A stretch of 64,000 nucleotides of DNA from Sphaerosporella brunnea (Eukaryota; Ascomycota; Pezizomycetes; Pezizales; Pyronemataceae): NCBI GenBank assembly GCA_008704415.1, contig VXIS01000067.1:1-64000 (forward strand), given 5' to 3'. This document shows, in pieces, positions 32,230 to 42,189 of this stretch. The notes below the pieces were generated by a model. The model was not told the DNA's origin and searched no databases. It saw nothing but the letters and a program-made list of their open reading frames with translations. A program made the position numbers and the translations under genes. How positions within the stretch are numbered: position 1 is the first letter of the stretch; each line of letters opens with the position of its first letter.

Positions 32230-33362
32230 TAGTGATGGACACCAGCCGAGCCTGCTCGAGCCAGAAGCTCGAGCTGCAGAGCCGAGCCGAGCCGAGCCTT
32301 CGTCCTCTACGAGCCGAGCTGGCTCGAGCTGAGGATGGAGGATCGGCTCGAGCCGGCTCGAGCCAGTCGAGTTTTCACCATGATTGGTGATTGGGGGTTC
32401 TGATGGGGCGGGGCGAGTGTTATACAATGAAAACATGACTCCCAACTTTGTGCAGCTATGGCGGACAAATCGTCTGATGCACTGCCCCTGGATGAGCTTG
32501 CTGCTTATTTTAAAAACTGGGGTATACCCACTCAATGCGCGTATTGCTCTGGTTCTTGATCACCGGAGCAAGTGCCACGGATTTACACAGATGGGTTGGC
32601 AGTCAGGATGGATCTATAACGCGCGGTGCCAATCAGTATGGGAATCAGACTACCTTAATTCTTTTCTCCCTACATCTTCAACTCAGGACAGCTTAACAGC
32701 TTCTTCTCACACTGTGGAAAACCTTCTAGATGGCTATTTGGACTTTTTTTGTTCTTTCCCAGTTGCCAGCGTTGTAGAGACGCTGCCAGGATTTACCCAG
32801 TACATCATGGAGCCGATAGAAAAGCACGAGGTCACCCCTCAGGATTGGTGGAAAGCAAATAGTCATCGCTTTCCAACGCTCTCCAGAATGGCTCGCGGCT
32901 ATCTCTCTATACCAGCCACAAGTGTCCCAGCTGAAAGTCTTTTCTCTCGAGCTGGAGATCTCACCACCAAGAAGCGAAACAGGCTCCTGGAAACCTCAAG
33001 TAGCCCTTTGTTGTTGCTTAAAAGCTGGTTGGGGTAGGATGATGTGGAGCAGTGGGAACGTGAAAGGTTAAGCAAGGAGGAAGAGGGAGAGATTGACAGT
33101 GGCGATGAGTTTCCAGTTTCCGATACCCGTCAGGAATCACTACTGGATAGTGAGAATGATGCGGACGCTGAGGAAGTGTAGTCAGCTTGTATTCCTAGAT
33201 ATGTTGAATACTATTACAATTATGTGGTAAAGCAGGACAGCTCGAGCTGGCTCGAGCCGACACCTAAGGCTCGGCCGCGAGCCCGAGCTGACACCTCCAC
33301 GAGCCGAGCCAGCTCGAGCTGGCCTTGGAGGATTGATTCGAGCCGGCTCGTGTCCATCACTA
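32230..33362 (+). mobile_element. Internally deleted hAT transposon, 1,133 bp
   Basis: The left end TAGTGATGGACACCAGCC and right end GGCTCGTGTCCATCACTA are inverted. Identical 8-bp duplications GTATGTAC flank it at 32,222-32,229 and 33,363-33,370. Subterminal regions are packed with CTCGAG/GAGCC words, shared with relics at 1.0, 9.0, 46.0 and 46.6 kb. It carries only the ends of a transposase gene and could not move unaided. Confidence 0.93.
32458..33181 (+). pseudogene. hAT transposase, N-terminal stub joined to C-terminal dimerization domain
   Basis: An ATG at 32,458 gives MADKSSDALPLDELAAYFKN and stops soon after. In another frame the C-terminal half follows: RIALVLDHRSKCHGFTQMGW, QSVWESDYL, DWWKANSHRFPTLSRMARGY, LSIPATSVPAESLFSRAGDL and TTKKRNRL, the classical hAT C-terminal dimerization motif. 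The middle of the protein, with the zinc finger and most of the catalytic domain, is deleted. A TAG at 33,035-33,037 stands where the relative at 46.9 kb has CAG (SWLGQNELARWERER). Past it the frame continues to a stop at 33,179-33,181. Confidence 0.88.
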
Positions 33363-33555
33363 GTATGTACTTAACACTTTGTCTTCCTTCATCATGCGCT
33401 AACGGACAACGGAACAGCAGCCTCCGCCAAGGCCAAGATGGATTCCGCAAACGCGACGGAAGCGCACGCCACCGACACCCACTTTCCCAAACCCCAAGAA
33501 ACCCAAACTTCTACTTCCAACATCACAATGTCGCGTGCAGATAGAACCTGCCAGT

Positions 33556-34267
33556 ATGAAAGGCGGCGAATCCCCAATTCCCTATTCACCCATCTGCGCG
33601 AAGACACCCGACAACTTTGCAATACGACACCGCAAACTTACCAACACCAACCCAAACCTCATCAGAATGGATGGAACTTGCCAGTACCACTGGTGCACTA
33701 TACCCTTCCCAAAGGCTACTATGGCCGTGCACATGATGGCGGTAAGCTCCCCACGCACACCTGAAACTGTCCGTCAAAGCTCACTGTCGATAGGTCCACA
33801 ATAACTACTGGTGCCATGGAGAAACGAGGTACGTTCCCGTGCGATACGAGAACGGCCAAGCCTTGCGTCTCTGCCCCAATGAGTGTGTAGCCAAGCCCGG
33901 CGTGTGCAAGACGCAGTCCGGTGCCTTGGCGCACCAGGCCCGCGTGCGTAGGGCTGGAATGGAGACCGATGCCAACCACGCCGATTGGCGCCGAAATAAG
34001 CCGCCCCTTGGATTTCGCACCGAGCGAGCGTGCCTTGAGGAGGAAGCTGGCCGCAGGCGTTGCACAGCGTCAAAGGCTGAGGAGGAAATGATCGCCCTCC
34101 ACCTAGACACTGCGAAGAAAGTGGCCGCAATCAACATGGAGACGGCCAAGAAAGAGGCCGCACTCATAATAGAGGCGGCCGAGTTCCAGTTGGCGAGAGA
34201 GAACCTCCTGTACAAGCAGGCAGTTGCTGGTGGATCTGGTCCAGCCGACGAACAGGACGCCGTGTAG
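33556..34267 (+). CDS. C2H2-like zinc finger protein with coiled-coil tail, two exons
   Basis: Exon 1 is 33,556-33,741 (62 codons from ATG). A 52-nt intron, GTAAGC...GATAG, spans 33,742-33,793, and exon 2 runs 33,794-34,267, giving ~219 residues. Splicing joins HMMA to VH and completes a finger C42-x4-C47-x11-H59-x4-H64 (CQYHWCTIPFPKATMAVHMM then AVH); without splicing the last His is lost. More Cys/His follow (WCHGE, LCPNECVAKPGVC). Residues ~140-205 form a charged, Ala-rich helix (AEEEMIALHLDTAKK, ETAKKEAALIIEAAEFQLAR), probably a coiled coil. A decayed paralog follows at 34.43 kb. The role is unknown, and DNA or RNA binding is only inferred. An upstream ATG at 33,528 is in another frame. 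Confidence 0.6.
33742..33793 (+). other. Spliceosomal intron, phase 0, 52 nt
   Basis: Donor GTAAGC and acceptor ATAG bound the interval. Its removal keeps the frame and restores the zinc ligand spacing. In the paralog the donor has become GCAAGC. Confidence 0.6.
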
Positions 34268-34429
34268 CCACAGCGCCTCCGTCTTTTCCCGGCTGCGCTG
34301 CGAAGGAAAGTCCGTCGGTAATTTCTTTTTTTCAACTTGTACTTTTCAATTTCGCATCGATCTTCTTTCGTACCCTTCACAAAGGCTCGCCAGCACTAGG
34401 GCGGCGAACATTGGGCTGTATTTTATTAT

Positions 34430-35062
34430 AAAAGGCGGCGAATCGTCCATTCCCTCTCTGCCCGAAAAACACGACAAGCACAAAGTCTGCCACAAAAACG
34501 CGACTACGACAGGTTTCCTCATCAGCCCTGTACTTCCAATCAGAAGGCGTCGTCCTGATGGCATTTGCCAGTACAGGTGGAGCAAGCAAGAGTTCCCAAG
34601 GGCCTATATGGGGAGGCGTATGCTGGCGGCAAGCTCCCCACGCACACTTGAAACTGTCCTTGAAAGATAGAGTCACCACAACTGCTACTTCCAAACATCC
34701 AGGTCCTACGTTCCGGTCCGATATTAGTGGACGACGCAGTCCGGTGCCTTCAGCCACCAGGCTCGCGTTTGTAAAAATGGATTGGAAACCGATGAGAATC
34801 ACTCGGAGAAACAGGGCAATAAGCGGCGCGTTGTCACCCCGCCTGGTAGTGTCGAGGGTGTCCCGCCTGGTAATGTCGAAGATGCGCTGTCTATGCCCGC
34901 ATTGGTCGATCGTCCGCCTATTGTTCGTGGAAATGTTCACCATGCACTCCCTCCGCCCGGATTGGTGCACCGCGCCGCAATTTGCGGATGGCCAGCGGAA
35001 CAAACACATGCGCACCGTAGGTCACCCCAGCATGGAGGCAGGACTTTGCTGACCGCGGCGAT
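34430..35062 (+). pseudogene. Decayed paralog of the C2H2-like gene
   Basis: KGGESSIPSLPE matches the start of the upstream gene (KGGESPIPYSPI), GICQYRWSKQEFPRAYMGRR matches its finger, and YVPVRY and TQSGAFSHQARV match exon 2. The second Cys is Ser, the first zinc-binding His is Arg, a stop follows VPVRY, and ~20 codons of exon 2 are missing. The intron donor is GC instead of GT. After LETDENHSEKQGNKRRVVTP the sequence departs from the intact gene. The pair arose by tandem duplication. Confidence 0.65.
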
Positions 35063-35064
35063 AG

Positions 35065-36122
35065 CATCACCACAACTATCACTGCGCACTCGCCAGGCGG
35101 TGCTACCCTGCGGCGGAAGAGGAAGAGGACTCTGAGGATGAGGAGGAGGATGAGTGGGAGGAGGAGGAATGGGGTGGATTTTCGGACGACGAGGCGCGGG
35201 AGGAGGAGGAGGCTCCTGATGAGGAGGCGACCGAAAATGACACCGATGCCACCCACGATTACCCGCGGCGAGGCGCAGTTCTACCCAGGCGGTCAAACTG
35301 GGCACAGGCCGGCGCGCGCAAGGTGAACCCTCAGACCCCGACAAGCAACGGCGGAGGAGAGAAGAAGCCTCAGCTCCGTACCTTCAATATATCACATGTA
35401 CCGACGTTCTTAGTAGCAACTAAGAACGTGCTAGGACGCGGTCGCGCATTTCGACGACGCTCTGTATGCGCCGCCACTCCCACCGCGTGTTCACGCGCTC
35501 CGACCACCTCCTGCCGTCGAGGATTTCCATTTCTCAGACCATGAAGACCCACAGGATCCGCCGATGCCGCGCCGCCACCACAAGCTGGGCCCCAAGACCC
35601 CGATCCGCAAACGGCCCTATGAGTCCCGGAAGCCTCGCCACACGGGAGGCCATTACTCTGACGAGGACGAGGTGCATATCATGCCGCAGGGGACACGCCG
35701 CCAGATCCGCCGGCGAGTACTTCTACACAGTCGACTCCGCGTACAAGTTGGGGGCCTTCGCGCAGTTGCGGGCACCTGTCGCCCGCTATTTGACAGCTGA
35801 GAACATCTGGGAGCGGATCGTCCAAGAACCCCGCAACGCCGGGATTACCATCTTTCGGGAGAAATGGGAACTGTTTGCGATGGGTGATAGCATTGTCGCT
35901 CACTATCGCAGAAGGGACGAATATGTTACCGTACCACGGACAGCCCCGCTCAGTTGGGTTGCCGCACGAGTGTTGCATTGGCTCCAGCGAGCGGATCATG
36001 GATTATTGATCATTGTTGAGCTCCCAGACTTTACGCATCACGAACTCCGGAATGACCAAGATTGGCGGGAAATTGCTGCCCGAAGAGATGTCGGCACCAT
36101 TTGGCTTTCAAAAACACAGTAA
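35065..36122 (+). pseudogene. Acidic hypothetical protein with frame breaks
   Basis: Open from 35,065, the frame becomes extremely acidic (AAEEEEDSEDEEEDEWEEEE, FSDDEAREEEEAPDEEATEN), then basic (GGGEKKPQL). Another frame from 35,435 reads DAVAHFDDALYAPPLPPRVH and FHFSDHEDPQDPPMPRRHHK. A third, to the stop at 36,122, reads GEYFYTVDSAYKLGAFAQLR, YLTAENIWERIVQEPRNAGI and WELFAMGDSIVAHYRRRDEY. GT-AG pairs between the first two frames exist (for example 35,398-35,434, phase 0) but the intron would be unusually short, and the last junction needs a frameshift. A gene with acidic N-terminus and globular C-terminus is suggested; no family recognised. Confidence 0.4.
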
Positions 36123-36315
36123 GCAGATAGATAAGGATTCACGACGAGATCAACATCCCTCGAGCTGTTCAGAGTATTCGACTACCATGCGCAAATTTTG
36201 TTAGTTGCTGTTGAAGTTTGGCCGTCGAGCGTCGGGCTGTGCTTTAGGGTTGGGTCACGTGTGTCGCTATATTTCTGTTTAAGAGGGTCGACGTCGCGGG
36301 GAGTGTTTCTTCCTT

Positions 36316-36960
36316 CTATGCAATTGAACCGATCCCATGATTTTCATCAGTAGCATCCGCCAACTGCTTGAACCTAAACTGCATGTGACATAAAATGAGA
36401 CTGGTAGATCGTATTCCCGCCGTCGGCATACTTGTTGCTGCAAAGGCCATACCCAAATGCGCATCAATGTCCCACTCCGGCTCCTCTCGCTCATACATCG
36501 GCAGAGTGCATGAATCTAGGCTTTGCGTTCTCCACCTGATTTCCAGGTCCTGATTTGTACAGTATCCGAGAAAAGCACGATGCGCAGCCCGACATGGACC
36601 CTAGAGCAGCGCAGGAAGCTACCACTGCCCCAAATCTCACTCGTCCCATTTGCCCTTTCAGAAAGGTGGATAAGCTCATTAACAATAATGCTATACGCTG
36701 CATCACTTAAATTTCCGAAAAACTGCGGTGAAAAAAAAGTTCCGCGCCGAGGCAGAGTGATTGCTTTCGATGCGTTATCCTTTTCCAGGTTTTTTCGATG
36801 TCAGGTCAAAGAGCCTGCAATCCCACGGGCCCGCGAGAACTCATCACCGGCTTGAGGATCCATTAACTGCACCTCGATGTCTAGTACCTGCTTCTCTTCA
36901 ACCTGATCACAACTGCGTGGTTCCCTAAAGAACCGATCCAAGAGGTGCCCATTCATATGT
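36316..36960 (-). pseudogene. Possible cytochrome P450 relic
   Basis: On the minus strand, IDAHLGMAFAATSMPTAGIR and STSLILCHM resemble the I-helix region of fungal P450s. Upstream coding traces (FFGNLSDAAYSIIVNELIHL, CSRVHVGLRI) could fit the preceding helices. The heme-binding Cys loop was not found, spacing is too short, and stops interrupt the frames. The call rests on weak pattern similarity only. Confidence 0.25.
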
Positions 36961-36982
36961 ATTTTGGATAGCTTATAAGTGC

Positions 36983-37631
36983 CAGGGCTGTCAAAAGTCC
37001 GCCCAGTGCGTCTTTAAGTGCGGCATGAACCGGACTGATTGAAACGGGCTTTTGAAATCATGGCTCGTTTGGACCAGACTGTTTGGATCGAGACCCAGGC
37101 GCCTACGGGCACGCCCAGAGGTACCCGGCACCCGGCGGGCCCGCCAGGCATCTGTAGTTTTTTTTGCGTACACATACACCAAGGAAAGAAACATGAGCGC
37201 GAGATTCAGATTCAACAACTTGAAGGACCTCCAGCTACCCCTCCATCTCCGCCGCCCGCTGTTCCAAGTCACTCAGCACACGCACAACCTGATAAATTTG
37301 AAAACCCGTCGCATATACCAGATCTTCCCTCTCTCCCTCGCCCAGGATTCGAGGCATGCTATGGCGTGGATCGGCAAGTCGATTGATTGTAATCGACGCT
37401 TTAGTTGTGGCTAAACGACCGCCCAGCGATAAGCGCTTTTAGTAACCTTGACTTCGGCTTCTTGACCGAACCGATCTTGACCAGGGATACCCGGCGCCCG
37501 CCGACACCTATCAGATATCGAGATTTTTTTTACACCGGCCCGAACCTATCGGGCTTTCCGCATCATCGGCCCGACCCCGGTTCGTGGGGCCCCGTTTGCC
37601 CCGCGGGTCGGCCGGACTATTGACAGCCCTG
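36983..37631 (+). mobile_element. Non-autonomous hAT element (CAGGGCTG family), 649 bp
   Basis: CAGGGCTGTCAAAAGTCC at the left and ACTATTGACAGCCCTG at the right are inverted. Internal blocks (GCGCGAGATTCAGATTCAAC, GACCTCCAGCTACCCCTCC, CACCTATCAGATATC) match the 53.5-kb copy. Flanking octamers ATAAGTGC and CTGCTAGC do not match, unlike most members, so the insertion is old or the flank was rearranged. Confidence 0.85.
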
Positions 37632-37887
37632 CTGCTAGCTAGCGGCAATATTCGGGTCATGGCAGACGCCGCTGGACCCTTTCTGGATGACTTCTTCAGA
37701 CTGTATTACAACGAACCAAAGTTTACGCTAGAACGTACGGCCTCCACGATGCATGCTTCCGCGAAGTGAGTTACTGAAGTGCGTGCGGAGCATTCCCGAC
37801 TCCGTCAACTGACGACTGGTCGGATCACGAGCTCTCTTGCCTCCGCCAAGACGTCGTGTGAGGAGAAGAGCAGGTGGCGCGGGCATG
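37632..37887. other. Unassigned interval
   Basis: Short sequence between two MITEs with no feature seen. Confidence 0.6.
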
Positions 37888-38305
37888 TAGAGCTGTGCAC
37901 GGGGCGACGTGTCGGGGCGCGGGCGCGCGGGGTGCGACGAGGTGGGCCGGGGGACGACGGGGCGGATCTGGGCGCGGCGAGGTGGCTCGTGGTGCGACGG
38001 GCTACATCAGGGCGGCATCGGGGCGGCAGCGGGGTGAAAGTGATATATGCCGTGCATTCAGGGCCGCTCCGCTTAGCAGTCCAAGTGGCGCACAAGGCGC
38101 TCATCTGAGATCACGGCCGAACATGGTACCCCAGGAGCGCATCTTGATGTCGTCGATAGCCTGTACGCCAGTTCGGGGTATTTGGGGTCTGACGAGGTGG
38201 CCGGGGTTCCGGCGGGGTGGCCGGGGCGCGGCGAGGTGGATCGGGGTTTCCACGCCTCGTCGAGCCTCGTGCCCGTCGGGGCGCCCCGATTCGTGCACAG
38301 TTCTA
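37888..38305. mobile_element. hAT-type MITE with TAGAGCTGTGCACGGG ends, 418 bp
   Basis: It begins TAGAGCTGTGCACGGGGC and ends CGTGCACAGTTCTA. Identical 8-bp duplications CGGGCATG lie at 37,880-37,887 and 38,306-38,313. It matches the copy at 23,846-24,249 in inverted orientation, including the block around CAAGTGGCGCACAAGGCGCTC. It is GC-rich and non-coding. Confidence 0.9.
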
Positions 38306-38313
38306 CGGGCATG

Positions 38314-39318
38314 ATGGGCTCAGGCCTCCCACTCGGCCGCCAGACCCGATAAGCTTGGTCCACCAGCGCTGTCGCCTCAGTGATGCCGGTTCCTGGAAGT
38401 GCAGCCCCCAGCATGCCGGCATCAGCGTCCGGGTAATATCAAGGACGAGCCCCAACGGCTTCTTATGACCAGGTGCTCTTTCCCGTCGATGACAACCATC
38501 TACCCTTCCCGTTGGCTCATTGTCTGGGACGTGAATGTCCTATATTGCTTGACGCGAGCCGCCTTTCACCTGGCGACTTATGTTTTGGGAGAGGAACGCT
38601 ATTGGGCTGAGTGGTTCACATACAAGGCGCAGTGAGGCACCGCTACTTTGCCACCCCGGCCGAGGTTGGTTTGAACTCCCGGGTATGCAAACATGGTGAT
38701 TGGATATTCAGAAGGCGAAGATTGCCATTGCAGGAACCCACTCGAAGAATGGTTAACCGGAGTTGTCATCTCCACAACCAGCTTTATCATCCAATTGTTT
38801 GACACTCAGGGTATCAACGCTGTCATAATGTCAGCCAAACTAGTTGCTGTAGCTCAATCTGGGCACGTACCCGGACCCCTGAGAGGCCCTCATCTTGGCA
38901 ACAGATCTTCGGAGACCGGTAGCGAACGCACTCGTTCTGGTCTTTACCGCGACAAGGCGAACAAGGAACACAGCGCAGGCATTGCAAAGTTACAATTATA
39001 TCATAGTTGCAAGGTCACATAAGGTTTCTAAAAAGCTAAGCTAGCGGTGTACAGCCGCCTCTTGACGATGAAGGTGAATATCATTGTTGTTATCGCCACC
39101 AGGGCAACGGTTGAGCCGCGCTGGCTCGCTGCCTGGGCTAACACTGAGGTCAACGTCCTTGGAACGCCACGTCTCCCGTGAGCCGTCAGTGTGCGTCGTA
39201 CGTGTCTGTAAAGTGAAAACAGCGTTCAAACATCCAGACCAACCAAGGACTTGACAATTTGATCAGCACGCATGAGTTTGTCAATCATGAGCCCACGGCA
39301 GGTTACGCCACAGCGCTG
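38314..39318. other. Unassigned interval
   Basis: Frames of 60-110 codons on both strands lack motifs. No repeat partner was seen in the window. Confidence 0.5.
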
Positions 39319-39416
39319 GTGTACATAGTTCAATGGTAGAGCGTACCGCCCTTCAATGTCCTACTATCATAGGGCAGTCAGATAGGTACTATCCGGGCCC
39401 TAATCCCGGTGTACAC
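39319..39416 (+). tRNA. tRNA-like gene, class II copy 1
   Basis: Acceptor GTGTACA pairs perfectly with TGTACAC, and box A is TAGTTCAATGG. The T arm has decayed (CCGGGCCCTAATCCCGG): the stem is intact but the loop lost TTCGA. Compared with class I (GTTTGCA/TGCGAAC), changes on one acceptor strand are matched on the other. Confidence 0.4.
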
Positions 39417-40546
39417 AAGGTCCCGGTTGCGGTTCAATGCCAACGCAGTCTGGCAATCTGCGATCTCGGTGATAGACATCAATTTTTCAAGCACTTCAAG
39501 GAACCGTAAACGGTGAATTTTCATGCTTTTTTGGAATGTGGGTCTCGTGCATTCAACGACTGTGGAATACCATGGCTGGTTTCAGGTTCCAGATATTTCC
39601 ACCCATAACCTAGTCAACCAATTTTCAGCATACCCGTCGCACCCTCCCCTGACACCTCGTGGCCGACTATCTCGTCACTTCAACTTACGGAGCAGGTACT
39701 ATTGAGTTCCCTCTCCACTCAGCTGCCTGCTCACATCCCTGAAGGTGTCGGTTGTGTGTTTGAAGCAGACACGTTGGAGCGCTTTGGTTGTCCAAGTTGT
39801 TGAAGAGTGAGATGGGGACAGTTTCGAGACCCGAACCGACACTGTCCTCTCACTATCGGCAAACCTGATCACATGAGAAGGATTGCGCTGTGGTTGCTGT
39901 CGTCAGGTCCGAATACTCGTGAGTGGGTGAGAGTTGGGCACACCCGGACAACCTGCGCTGCGGTAGCTCGAGGTGCTGTTGGGGTCCGCAGCGTCTGGCC
40001 TACCGGTGTGAATAGCTGCAATTGTAAGTTGCCCGCGTGTATGCAGGTACGAGTGGCACATCACTGGTAGTCGTGAAAATCCGTGGTGTTTTAAAGGTTT
40101 CCCAGTTGAGATTTGAGCTTCCAGGTGTGGTGGCCCAACCTCACAACACGTCACGTCTCGGCTCGCATCGCAGTGATTTAGGCGCTAACAGTCCCAGGTG
40201 TTCTCTGCCGGTAGTCTTTTGCGGGGGCCCCTTCCTTGCGCCATGGCATGCATGTTCTATTTCGGTTGATTTTGTCTTACGCCTTCCAATTGTGGGTGTT
40301 GGCAGTGGCCAGATCTCTGAGCTATGGGTGGAAAGTCGGTTGTACATGTCTCTGTGTTCTATGCTGCTATGTTTTCTGTTCAGCACAACCCCCGCTTCCT
40401 GGCGACCGGCAAGTCGCGGTGTGTATGTACTCAAAACACGTTGCACACATTAGGCAGATGGGAGGATGGAAGGCTTACATCATGACCCAACACTTGGTCA
40501 ACGTTAGCACTACATGAAGCGTTTAAAGCGCACCTGAAACTAACCA
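39417..40546. other. Unassigned interval
   Basis: No gene recognised. The last ~50 bp (GAAGCGTTTAAAGCGCACCT, GAAACTAACCA) is the shared upstream flank of class II tRNA-like copies at 40.5, 43.0 and 45.2 kb. Confidence 0.5.
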
Positions 40547-40660
40547 GTGTACATGGCTCAATGGTCAAGCGTACCGCCCTTCAGTTCCCTACGAACTTAT
40601 CGAGGATGCTGAAGTCCGATAGCTCTCACTCTCCAGGTCCGAATGAATCCCGGTGTACAC
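40547..40660 (+). repeat. tRNA-like class II, copy 2
   Basis: GTGTACA pairs with TGTACAC across 114 nt, and a perfect CTTCAG/CTGAAG helix lies in the centre. Box A is TGGCTCAATGG. The T loop is damaged by an insertion (GGTCCGAATGAATCC). A T-rich run follows. Confidence 0.65.
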
Positions 40661-40689
40661 ATCTTCCGTTTTTTTTCTTTTTTTCTTCA

Positions 40690-41010
40690 AAGCGCTTGTT
40701 ATTATACCGCACTATCGCGAGGGTGAGCAATTGGTCCCAGCAAGTGGTTCAATGCAGCGACGCGATCACCGGTTGGAGCTCCAGTTGTGTGTGCTTTTGT
40801 TAGCAATGCCCGTTGGCGCTGGCCGACGGGGTAACCCCTTGGGCGAAGGTCTATCTTTCAACCACCCAACACCATACCCCAGCATCCGTCGCGGGTCGCT
40901 CTTGAACAATTGCGCGTCGTTCGTTGAGTCAGGCTCCACGCCAGGCTCACAGACTGGGCTGTTTGATCGGGCTATTGAGAACACTCAGTGGAAATCCGTT
41001 CATCGAATGT
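40690..41010. repeat. Class II downstream module, copy 1
   Basis: GCAGCGACGCGATC, CCGACGGGGTAACCCC, CCAGCATCCGTCGCGGGT, GCGTCGTTCGTTGA and TTGAGAACACTCAGTGGAAATCC recur in order at 43,110-43,390, with a third more decayed copy at 45,340-45,620. Only part is shared with class I repeats. Confidence 0.65.
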
Positions 41011-42185
41011 CTCCGGCAGCTCAACCAGCGTTCTGGGGCAGAGTCATTGGCAAATGAAACGCAACGCCACGGCTGCCTTGACAGTCAGGAGGTGGCAGTC
41101 ATGGACATGATGTTGACGTCACATGATGATTATGGTCGCAGGCGTGATTGGTAAACGTACCTGCGCCACCCGAAATGCGCTGATTAGACTGAGTCATAAC
41201 ATCTCCTGTGCAGCGGCACTTCAGCTCACGGGTGTGGATATATTCAAATCAGGTTGGACACATGGGATGAGGACAGTATTTCATCGTGACACAAGACTTC
41301 GTCAATGTTCGCACGATGGTGCGATTGGCTTTAAACCATCGCTCGTTAGGGGCTGCGCAGAGCGCACTAGAGATCTACCACTATATAGCGCAAAGTCCCC
41401 GCAGCGAAAACTTACCTGGCTTCCCAGCGAGTGACGATTACCTACAATGCAGTTGGTGTGGCGTTTTCCGGTGGCGTTTTCCGGAGGCTCAACCCTCAAT
41501 TTCCGACCAACTGCACAGCTCTATCATTCTGGAGCGGAGCCATATCGACGACACTGAATGAACGCAACTGCGCCGTGTTCCAAACACATACGCCCTGACT
41601 GCAACGTGCATATGACTTTGCTTTAAGAGGCGCTGGACTAATGACTGCACCCCGTGTTTCGCATGTAGCCACAACCCAACGCGATCAATTCACCACCCAT
41701 CATGGGACCTCGGTGCTTTTGGGGGTGGGGAGGGCCCGGCGCTCTGACGGTGATTTCATATACGCACATCAGGAGTCCATGCTAGGGAAAAGACGTGGGA
41801 AAGATACGACTTTGTATGCACACTGGGGGAGGGAGCGAGCGGGCGGCAAACATGGCAGCCGGCTGGAAGGATTGCGTGGCAGGAGGATCGCTGTCTGTGA
41901 AGAATAAATATATAAATCAATCAAGACTGCGCACCCTCATCTAAAATTGCCATAGCATATTCTCCGAATCTCCGGTCGCTTTCATTTACCCGCACCTGAA
42001 ACTCCTGCGTGCCATTCTTGATCGATCACCATGCGCGTCCATAGTCCTCCCCACTCGGTGAAAAGATCAGTCACGACCTTCCCCCAAGACACTCCGGACG
42101 GAAATCCTACGGAATATTTAGCCCCCTATCAAAACCTCGTGTACTACAGTGCGCCTACGCGCATCGCGGCGGGATCATGACTGTC
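41011..42185. other. Unassigned interval
   Basis: No gene or repeat pair recognised apart from composition patches (GGGGGTGGGGAGGGCCCGG at 41,720). Confidence 0.5.
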
Positions 42186-42189
42186 ACTC

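Larger units (their letters stand above)
32111..33465. repeat. 254-bp tandem duplication, second unit, split by hAT
   Basis: The second unit runs 32,111-32,229 and resumes at 33,363 after the hAT insertion, ending about 33,465. It lacks a ~25-bp stretch (GCCTCAACGGCAGGTCC region) present in the first unit. Confidence 0.85.

Noticed and set aside
35398..35434. A 37-nt intron joining the acidic frame to the next frame
   Set aside because: Phase fits, but the length is well below the other introns here (50-89 nt), and a dispersed repeat word overlaps it. It is kept only as a possibility in the feature text.
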